Positions 45,140-53,564 of a stretch of 64,000 nt of DNA are shown piece after piece; position 1 is the stretch's first letter, and the number at the start of each line of letters is the position of its first letter. The stretch is from the NCBI GenBank assembly GCA_030295235.1, contig AP026137.1:434001-498000 (forward strand), in the 5' to 3' direction. The notes under the pieces were generated by a model. It was not told where the DNA came from and made no database searches. It saw only the letters and a program-made list of their open reading frames with translations. The position numbers were made by a program, and so were the translations under genes. This DNA comes from Fistulifera solaris (lineage: Eukaryota > Bacillariophyta > Bacillariophyceae > Naviculales > Stauroneidaceae).

Positions 45140-48100
45140 ATGGAGTTTCAAATACCAAGGAAATTATTTGTTGTTTGTTTCTTAACATTATTCTGGGTCA
45201 ATGTTGGGTCATCTAGTTCGACGGAGAAGAGTGATGCGTCAACATACGAAATGACATCGATTTCATCAATTGACGGAAATCTCGCCACAGAGGCTCATTT
45301 CGATGGACTTTCAAGTCAAGAGAAGATCACAGGCTCAAAGCTTGAGGATCTAGCGTTGGATCTGGTGGACGAGATTACTGGATTGTGGAGTTTTCAGCGC
45401 TCAACCCCGCAGCTATATGAGGAAACAGCTCAAACATCGACACGTAGTCACGGAGCGCTCGCCAATCGCTTTCTTAAAGGTAAAAACAAAGCAAAGTCGA
45501 ACAAAACCGGAAAGAATAACAAGTCAACGGGCAAGGGGATACCCCATCGCCGGGAAAAGCAAAGCAACCCACCAAGAAGCCAAAGGAAACTAAAGGGAAA
45601 GGGGACAAAAGTCAGACAAAAAGCCGTCGAATTCAAAAGACAACGGCAAAAAGGAAACAAAAAGAACAATACTCCAAAGGCCCCAGTTCCCTCGCCAACC
45701 CGTAGACCACCAGTTAAAGCCCCCACTATCGTAAAAGGCTTACTTGGTTTAGTGCCTACAGTCATCCGGGAACTACCAACCGTCAGAAGCGCGCCAAAAA
45801 TAACGTCGGCTCCGGTAATTGAAAATCGAGTGCCTACAAGCTCCCCAAGCCTTGCGCCAATTCCACTTCCAACCTCAAGAATTTCTCCGGCACCGTCGAG
45901 GGAGCCCTCACAGAGGCCCAGCGCTCGTCCGTCTGCTTCACCTCAATCACGACCAAGTTCGACACCCAGTGGCCAGCCAACAAACTCACCGACGGGGGAA
46001 CCGACCATGGCACCGAGTACGAAACCATCAAATTCACCAAGCAGTCTGCCTACTATGAACCCAACTACGCGTCCAACGGCTTCTCCAAGCCTGCTAGCGT
46101 CAGATCCGCCAAGCGATTCGCCAACGACAGGTCAATCGATGGAAGAAAGCATGGAACCAACAATACAAGAATCCGTCTTGACAAACCCGACAGAAAAGCC
46201 ATCTCAATTACCATCTCGCGTTCCTAGCCCGGGACAAACCATAAGCCCTTCCTCATCACCCACATCAAGACCGAGCGTACAGCCATCTCAGGAACCGTCG
46301 ATTTTGCCGACAGAGGACCCTACTGGGGCACAAAATGCGACCCCGTCAAATTCGCCAACTGAGCTACCCAGCAGATTCCTCTCTGTTCAACCGAGTAGTC
46401 ACCCAACAATGGTCCCATCACAAGAACCATCTCTAGACCCTATCATTGGTCCGTCTGCATTGCCAACTTTGATGCCCAGCGCTAATCCTACAATCAAGCC
46501 ATCAATCATACCGTCTAAAAATCCGAGTAAAGTACCAAGTGTGGAACCAACAAGATTGCCTACTGATCAGCCTACTATGAACCCAACCAAGACACCGAGC
46601 ACAGTCCCAACAGTTCAACCAAGTCGTCAGCCAACAACAGGTCCATCAAGAGAGCCTTCACCAAAGCCTAGCGTTGGACCAACTTCTTCGCCCACATCAA
46701 CACCGAGCTCAGCGCCCACGACTCGACCGTCAAGTTCACCTACCGATGGGCCAACAGTTGCGCCGAGTATGAAGCCTTCTAGCGCCCCAAGCGATAAGCC
46801 GAGCGCTAAACCGACATCGGCTCCGACGGAAGGTCCGACAGTTTCGCCGAGCAGTCAACCCACAAGTGGGCCTTCGCGCGAACCATCGGCTGCGCCGAGC
46901 AGCCAGCCCACGAAAGGACCTTCGAGGGAACCATCGAGTGCTCCAACGACAGTTCCTTCCGTCACGCCAACGTCACGACCGAGTGCTGTTCCTACTTCCC
47001 GACCATCGACTAACCCGACAGAGAATCCGACCGTTGCACCTAGCATGAATCCCACGAAGGAACCGTCTAGTGAACCCACGATTATTCCGACATCGGCGCC
47101 GACAATAGTCCCATCCGGAACGCCGAGCCACCTGCCCACAAATAGTCCCTCGCGTGAACCTTCGGCGGCGCCTTCTCCTGGTCCTTCTGCTTCGCCCACA
47201 TCAAGACCGAGTGTTACGCCATCGGTTCGGCCTTCCGTTGAACCGACTCACACCCCATCTCTTGTACCGAGTATATTGCCAACTCCTGTAAGAAGTGCCG
47301 TGCCCAGTTTGGATCCGACCGTGTCGCCGAGCATCATTCCGTCTGCTCCGCCGAGCCGCCAACCTACGACAAGACCAAGCGCTGCACCCACAAGTCGTCC
47401 GTCGATTTCACCGACAGATAATCCGACAGTTACACCAAGTGCGAGACCAACAAGCGGACCGACGGCTGTACCGAGCATGACTCCGACGACGAAACCAAGC
47501 GCAGTTCCGACCGTTCAACCCAGTCGTCAACCAACAACGAGCCCTTCGAAAGAGCCCAGCTCCGTGCCGACAATTCAGCCGACTAGTACTCCGACAGTGT
47601 CGCCATCAAGTGACCCGACTCAACAGCCTAGCGTGAAACCATCTGTTTCGCCCACTTCACGACCGAGTGTTGCACCCACGGCTGGACCATCGAGTGCTCC
47701 GACAGATAGGCCGACCGTCGCACCGAGTATGAAGCCTTCTAGCGCCCCAAGCGATAAGCCGAGCGCTAAACCGTCATCGGCTCCGACGGAAGGTCCGACT
47801 GTTTCACCAAGCAGTCAACCCACTAGAGCCCCGAGCAAAGACCGTCTTCGGCGCCATCTGAAGCTCCAACCAAATCCCCTTCCGAGGCTCCGACGAAAAC
47901 CCCTTCTGAGGCTCCGACGAAAACCCCTTCTGAGGCTCCGACCCGATCTCCTTCCGAGGCTCCGACGAGATCCCCTTCTGAGGCTCCGACAAAATCCCCT
48001 TCTGAGGCTCCGACGAAATCCCCTTCTGAGGCTCCGACGAGATCCCCTTCTGAGGCTCCGACCCGATCTCCTTCCGAGGCACCAACAAGATCCCCGTCGG

Positions 48101-48268
48101 AGGCTCCGACACGTTCCCCTTCGGAGGCTCCGACAAAATCCCCTTCTGAGGCTCCGACGAGATCTCCTTCTCAGGCCCCGACACGTTCCCCGTCCGAGGC
48201 TCCGACAAAATCCCCTTCGGAGGCTCCGACCCGATCTCCTTCCGAGGCTCCAACTTCTTAACCGTTGA
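45140..48268 (+). CDS. PT-cluster gene F: secreted Lys-rich/PTxxPS-repeat protein (about 1,040 residues)
   Basis: It has a signal peptide (FVVCFLTLFWVNVGSSSS), a spacer, an R-x-L site in LANRFLKGK (residues 108-116), a Lys-rich domain (115-180), IVKGLLGLVPTVIRELPTV matching the linker of D, then PTxxPS repeats. In the Lys-rich domain the frame is displaced for a short stretch (about 45540-45660); the neighbouring frame reads TPSPGKAKQPTKKPK, matching D, so two compensating indels are likely. About 1 kb (46830-47830) is nearly identical to D (34780-35780). At an A3 run (47839-47841) the frame passes from SPSEAPTK coding into an Arg/Leu-rich frame that stays open to 48268. In the SPSEAPTK frame the protein ends GAPTS-like at about 48260. 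It lacks the long basic tail of D. Confidence 0.72.
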   Translation: MEFQIPRKLFVVCFLTLFWVNVGSSSSTEKSDASTYEMTSISSIDGNLATEAHFDGLSSQEKITGSKLEDLALDLVDEITGLWSFQRSTPQLYEETAQTSTRSHGALANRFLKGKNKAKSNKTGKNNKSTGKGIPHRREKQSNPPRSQRKLKGKGTKVRQKAVEFKRQRQKGNKKNNTPKAPVPSPTRRPPVKAPTIVKGLLGLVPTVIRELPTVRSAPKITSAPVIENRVPTSSPSLAPIPLPTSRISPAPSREPSQRPSARPSASPQSRPSSTPSGQPTNSPTGEPTMAPSTKPSNSPSSLPTMNPTTRPTASPSLLASDPPSDSPTTGQSMEESMEPTIQESVLTNPTEKPSQLPSRVPSPGQTISPSSSPTSRPSVQPSQEPSILPTEDPTGAQNATPSNSPTELPSRFLSVQPSSHPTMVPSQEPSLDPIIGPSALPTLMPSANPTIKPSIIPSKNPSKVPSVEPTRLPTDQPTMNPTKTPSTVPTVQPSRQPTTGPSREPSPKPSVGPTSSPTSTPSSAPTTRPSSSPTDGPTVAPSMKPSSAPSDKPSAKPTSAPTEGPTVSPSSQPTSGPSREPSAAPSSQPTKGPSREPSSAPTTVPSVTPTSRPSAVPTSRPSTNPTENPTVAPSMNPTKEPSSEPTIIPTSAPTIVPSGTPSHLPTNSPSREPSAAPSPGPSASPTSRPSVTPSVRPSVEPTHTPSLVPSILPTPVRSAVPSLDPTVSPSIIPSAPPSRQPTTRPSAAPTSRPSISPTDNPTVTPSARPTSGPTAVPSMTPTTKPSAVPTVQPSRQPTTSPSKEPSSVPTIQPTSTPTVSPSSDPTQQPSVKPSVSPTSRPSVAPTAGPSSAPTDRPTVAPSMKPSSAPSDKPSAKPSSAPTEGPTVSPSSQPTRAPSKDRLRRHLKLQPNPLPRLRRKPLLRLRRKPLLRLRPDLLPRLRRDPLLRLRQNPLLRLRRNPLLRLRRDPLLRLRPDLLPRHQQDPRRRLRHVPLRRLRQNPLLRLRRDLLLRPRHVPRPRLRQNPLRRLRPDLLPRLQLLNR
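47855..48258 (+). repeat. 24-bp minisatellite encoding SPSEAPTK/R, gene F
   Basis: About 16-17 units of the same 24-bp sequence as in gene D, against about 19 in D and three in E. Confidence 0.8.
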
Positions 48269-48967
48269 CTTTATAATGCGTCAAATTGTCTAGTCAAGTG
48301 GTAGCATTGATTTGTCGCTCAGAAGTTGATGAGGACGAGGACACAAAATGGTCACAAGATTGCGTCTGCTTCTCAATAAACCGAGCCGAGGATCCGAGCC
48401 AGCCGCTCAGTTAAAAATAAGTCATCGTGGACAAGCCGAAAGTCGGTAGCTACCCCTCTAAGCGAAAGGACGGTTTCCATGCATTGAAATGCTCACCTTT
48501 TTGTGAAGCTGAAAAATGCCGTGGACTTCACACACCGAAAACTATTATTTCAGTGGCTCAAGAAAGCTTTCACGAAAGATGACACCCTTCCAAACAGAAC
48601 AAAAACTGGCTGTCAAGGAATATTGTATCATTAGAACATGAATGAAGAATGAATCATCATTCATGAGCATCATTGCTCCTCACCCAAAAAGTGTTAACTT
48701 CTTTCATCACAGCGGCGGCTTTCTTTCGAAGATCGAAGTCGTTCCGCGAGCACGTCAAACCCTATTCTTAATTCGGAAAGTTCATAATATTATGAACTCG
48801 CATAACAGACCATTCATGTTGTATGTTCCTCATAAAAATATTTTTTATAAACTAATAAAAGAAACAAAGAAAACCATGTCCTCCTTTTGTAGAATAAAGT
48901 AAACTGCGTCATAACACGGATACCAAGTACGGATAACTTGATATTCTTATATTCTTCCTAATCGATT
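48269..48967. other. Intergenic, 3' flank of gene F
   Basis: The first ~100 bp align with the non-repeat C-terminal coding end of gene D but are interrupted by stops. Further on, short stretches (CCCTATTCTTAATTCGGAAA, CATTCATGTTG) echo the D and E flanks. No gene is seen. Confidence 0.4.
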
Positions 48968-50445
48968 TTAAGGAGCCGCCGCCTCGGTCTTTTCTTCGGC
49001 TAGTTTGACACTCTTGGGGTCCAAATCCGCACACGCTTCCGCACGCTTCTTGTTCCAGAAGGATGCTGGCAAGATTTTCTGCGGGTTGCACCGGCTCTTG
49101 TACTTCTTCACAACTTCCGTCACTTCATCGAACAAACCGGTGTCCAAGGTAATGGGGTCCAGACCGAGGTTGCAGAACTTTTTGTTGGACACGTCGAGCT
49201 CATTCTCATCGGCTTCCTGACGAGGATTCGGGATGTAGTTGACTTCCACTCCCGTCAATTTCGCGACCAAGTTGGCAATGTCCCGAACACGTCGTGTTTC
49301 GGCGACTTGATTGAAGATCTCTACGCGATCACCTGGCTTGGGGGGATTGTTGATGGCGAGTTCAATGCAGCGAGCCGTGTCAGAGATATGGATGAAAGCA
49401 CGAGTCTGACCTCCAGTACCGTAGACAGTAAGAGGAACGCCCATAGCACCTTGCATCAAGAAACGGTTCAACACAGTACCGTAGTCTCCATCGTAATCAA
49501 ATCGGTTAATTAAGCGTTCATCAAGAGCGGTCTGAGGAGTGTTCGTTCCCCAAACAATACCTTGATGCAAGTCTGTCACACGAAGTTGATCGTTCTTATT
49601 GTAAAACTGCCACAAGAGCGCATCCAAACACTTGGTAGCATGATAGACTGATCCGGGGTACGCCGGGTGCAGAATGTTGGATTCGCGTCCTCCCGGGAGA
49701 ATGACATCAATGTATCCTTCCGGAATTTCACCACCCGAAGTGCCGTAACCGTACACACCCATAGTACCCAAATGAACAATATGCGCATCGACCCCGCTGT
49801 CAATCACCGCACAGCACAAGTTGTTCGAACCACCGACGTTGTTGTCGACCGTGTAGCGCTTGGTTTTCGATGTCTTCATCGAGTAAGGAGCCGCACGTTG
49901 TTCCGCAAAATGAACAATCGAGTCGGGCTTTTCCTTCTCGATCAATTGAACGAGGAGATCGTACTCCTTGGCGACATCGAGATTGACGAAGCGAATATCT
50001 TTTCCGGTCACCTCTTTCCAAGCTTGGCAACGGACCTGCGGGGGGAGTACAAAAGAGGAACAGCGACGAGTGAGATAAGTTGAATTTCAAATATAAAAGC
50101 ATTTATCCGCTCTCATCCAGAAGCAAAGCAGATGAATGAAAAATACAGCTCGATGAGACTGACCTCCATGGGTTGAATTGGTGTCAAAGAGTCGCAACCC
50201 AACTCTAGATCGATATTTCTGCGAGACAAGTTGTCTACGACCACAACATCGTGCCCTTGATCGGAAAGGTACAAACTAGTGGGCCAGCCACAGAAACCAT
50301 CACCTCCGAGAACGAGAATTTTCTTGGGTGCGGCGGAGCCATTGGCTTCCGCAAACAATGCCGACGAGGAACGAGGTACACTCGTCTTAGGCACAGAAAA
50401 AGACACGACGGCCTGAAACAAACTAGTCCAGATAATGATCTTCAT
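48968..50445 (-). CDS. SQD1: UDP-sulfoquinovose synthase (SQD1), plastid
   Basis: It makes UDP-sulfoquinovose from UDP-glucose and sulfite, the head-group donor for the thylakoid lipid sulfoquinovosyl diacylglycerol. It is an extended short-chain dehydrogenase. The NAD-binding motif is GGDGFCGWP, the catalytic region is TMGVYGYG and YHATK, and HQGIVWGTNT and YGTGGQTRAFIHI are SQD1 signatures. Exon 1 (50445-50164) encodes a signal peptide plus transit region (FQAVVSFSVPKTSVPR); Ser-Phe at the presumed cleavage site resembles the diatom ASAFAP motif. A 128-nt intron (50163-50036, gtcagt...ccgcag) joins PMEV to RCQAWKEVTG in frame. Exon 2 ends at 48968. There are 449 residues and no frame break. 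Confidence 0.95.
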
Positions 50446-51519
50446 TCTTATTCGTTTTGTTGAATACTGATAAAATAGCTCAATTCGGCAATCTTCAAAC
50501 GCAAAGTAGACACCAGCAAAGAGATGAAACTCTTGTCAGCGCGCGAGAGTGATGTGCATAAGCGGCGGCAAAAACGTCAAACGTCAAAGGCTCTCACTCG
50601 TCTGTGCGTGCATGCGACACTGAATCTTGATACCTTTCGTGTGTGTGGCTTGTGGCGCGGCTTTCGGCCGAGTGCGTAAGTAAGCGCGCGCCTCGCTTTT
50701 TCGAACTCTGTACGACATCATGTTTATCTAGAAATAACACCTACAAACCAGTGCGATAATAATCGATAACGGATGGGGAGGGAAACTAGATGGATAGCCA
50801 TCATTCGACCTGATAGCTTGGTGATTAACATGTGTCGTTGCCAAAATACATTGACAATCAGCATTGCTCGCCATACATCCTGAATTCTTTATTTCCGAAT
50901 TCACTATACATCATAAATAGAAACGGGACGTAATCGCGGCTGCACCCAGTCATGAATCATGAACAAACTGTTAATGCAGCTCCTTATGTTGGGCTGCCTG
51001 TACCTGGTAGCTTTCCAATTGACTTGATTTCAATTCAGTTATCTTTAGCGGCAATTTCAACGCACGCCTCCACTATTATTCTGGTATTCGTTGAAAATAT
51101 CGTTGTCTTTAATATTCACTATAGTCCAAAGTGCATATTACCTTTTCCAGGACTGAACTTCAGTCATGATGATGTATTCTCATCTTCCTTGATTCTCATA
51201 AATCAACCGAAAACGAGCCACACTATTATTCATTCGTTCCACTCTAGCTTGGTAAGCCATGACCGATTTCATCTTATGAATTTGTAGTTAACAACATTTC
51301 ATGGAACGCCTTCATCGTTTATAGTTCAAAATGAGCGGGCTTAACTATTTTCCAGTCACGAATGAATCATCGTGAGCAAATCAAGTGACTAGACTAAGGA
51401 ATGCCATAGTTGACCTCATCACAACACAAATATATTTTGCAGCATTTGTAATACATGACGACTTGATCGTTTATGTCTTAAATCCTTTAGAATGAAGTTG
51501 TATTTGAGGCTTTTAATTT
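50446..51519. other. Intergenic with an inverted bipartite motif copy
   Basis: This is upstream of SQD1 and downstream of the protease. The motif copy at 51113-51170 is the only structure seen; the ORF at 50952-51287 runs through it and has no coding features. Confidence 0.4.
51113..51170 (-). repeat. Bipartite intergenic motif, copy 7 (inverted)
   Basis: Read on the minus strand, box 1 is TCATGACTGAAGTTCAGTC (identical to copy 1) and box 2 is CACTTTGGACTATAGTGAAT. Confidence 0.6.
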
Positions 51520-52998
51520 TTACATCTTCTTGCCTTTGATACTAGACTTTTCGCTACCCTTGCCGCTGGAACTACTTTTCTTGCTTGCCTTGCCCTTGCC
51601 CTTGCCGCGGTGTTTTCTTCGTTTCCTTTTCCCTTTTCCCTTTTTAGATTCTTTCCCAGAGACAGATTCACGGTTGCTTCCCATTACTGGTTTGGATACT
51701 GTGTCTTTGTTCTTTCCAAACAAGGAACTGAATCCTTTCTCCTTTCCGTTGCTTAGTACAAACAAATCATTATGGGGGATAGTAATCAGCGGTCGGGGTG
51801 TAGGACGCTGCACGGGTGCGGTAGTGGCAGACAAGGGTGCTAGGGTTGGCGAAGAAGTTGTACTGTTGACCACAGTTGGTGCCGCCGTAGGTAAGGTTTC
51901 TGGCTCCACAGGACTATCGACGGGTGGTCTTTCAGGACAGTCGGGGGGAGGATTTTCTGAAAGTGAGCAAATTCCTTCGCGGATCCAATCTGCAAACGCG
52001 CTTAGGCGAGTGTAAACAGCGGGTCGATTCGGTTGACCGCATCCAATACCGTAGGACACCACACCGTACTGTTGTCCATCGAGACTCAACAACGGACCAC
52101 CCGAATCTCCGGCACAACTAATCGTTGAAAGTGAGTTTTAGCACTTGTATGAAAACTCTGCAATAGAACAGTATCAAGCCCTTGACATCTTACCTATCAC
52201 GACCTCCATCCAGATTGCCTGCACAAATTTGCGAGTCTGCGAAAATCGGTACCCCCAGCAAGGCATCACACGTTTCGAAATCAATAATGTTGATGTTGAC
52301 TTCTTGAAGCTCAATAGATACTGCAGCGTCCTCAGTTTCAGGTTCGGATGTATACCCAAATCCAATTACTGTCACTTCTTCGTCGTCTGTTGGTTCGACA
52401 GGATTAAGATTGAGAGTGACTAGAGACGAATTACTCGAGGATCGAAGCTTCAACAACATGATATCATTTTGTTCCGTTTGATTGGAGTACAGAGGGTGGG
52501 GGAGTGTTATTTCTACTGGTATTCTTTCCGCGCCGTCTCGTCCGAATATGTCGTTGGACCCAATTATTACATCTTCGACAAATGTATCAAAGCAGTGCGC
52601 CGCGGTGAGGACGATATCTTCATGAATAAGTGTTCCGCCGCAAAGGGCTGATCCTGTAGAGTGGACGTAAAAGGAAACGCTCCCTGGGGTGATGGTAATC
52701 CTCCGACAATTCTTGTTTTGATATCCTCCTCGAGAATGACGATCTTGTCCATCCCATCTGGTCGCGGCATGTACTCACGATGAGGATCATTTGCGGCAGA
52801 TTTGATAAGCTGATATTTTAGCTTTCGAAAGCTGTTAAAATCTCCTAAAGATATACCGGAATCAGTCGCGCTATTTTGACTACTCGACCGAGCATATGAC
52901 AAGCCACTAATTGCGCTGTAAGCTAACGATGCTAGGATCACGTATATGACGGCTCGCTTCTGCGTATCCTTTGCACTTGATAGAGCTGATGCATCCAT
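51520..52998 (-). CDS. Trypsin-like serine protease with PT linker and Lys/Ser-rich C-terminal tail
   Basis: This is a chymotrypsin-fold (S1) endopeptidase. The start is the ATG at 52998. A hydrophobic segment ([19 protein letters not shown]) serves as signal peptide or anchor. The mature start is RIVGGLPSP, and the catalytic triad lies in LTAAHC (His), NDIMLLKL (Asp) and CAGDSGGP (Ser). An A4 run (52669-52672) needs one more base to read [21 protein letters not shown] 76-nt intron (52193-52118, gtaaga...gattag) joins GGRD to SCAGDSGGP. After the protease domain come about 45 residues of Pro/Thr ([15 protein letters not shown]) and a basic tail ([19 protein letters not shown], then [16 protein letters not shown]). 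That tail is of the same kind as the Lys/Ser blocks of genes B-D upstream. Secretion and co-localisation with those proteins are inferred. Confidence 0.85.
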
Positions 52999-53564
52999 TC
53001 TTCCAAAAACTGATATTTGAAAGCATTGCGAATTGTAGAAAGAGATAGACGATGAGAGTAAATGTTGATTTGGAGTGAGTTTTTGTTTTTGTTGTTCGAA
53101 TGGAATACGTACCGGCTTGCGCGGAAGAATTTGTGACATTAAGCAATGAGTACCGTACAGGAAAAAGTTATCTACTCTTTCGCTATTTGATATTTCAAAG
53201 CTTGTTTGAATATTACAGGAATCATTCTGTGTATAATATCTCATGTAGGAGAGTGATACACCAATTTGGCGGTGTGACAGTGACGCCGGATGTACTGTTC
53301 TAAAGGGGAGTCAATTTTTGGCCATCGTTTTCGTCTGAACAAGTCACGATTTTGTTGACGAAAAACATTTCATCACCAATGCCCGGGAATGAGCAAGTGT
53401 TGATTTTCAATGATTCACTCAATGCTATGTTTATCTAGAATATCGACAGGTAAAGCTATCAGGCGACAATTTATATTGCGTACTTTTGCGTCTTGAACGT
53501 GGAACGCAGGTAATTGAATTTCTCTGATACAACCAAAAATTAATGTTATTTTATTCAGCTACTA
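52999..53564. other. Intergenic, no feature seen
   Basis: The region contains the protease promoter and the 3' flank of the kinase gene. Nothing else is recognised. Confidence 0.35.

Noticed and set aside
50952-51287. 111-codon plus-strand ORF between SQD1 and the protease
   Set aside because: It runs through the inverted bipartite repeat and has no family features.
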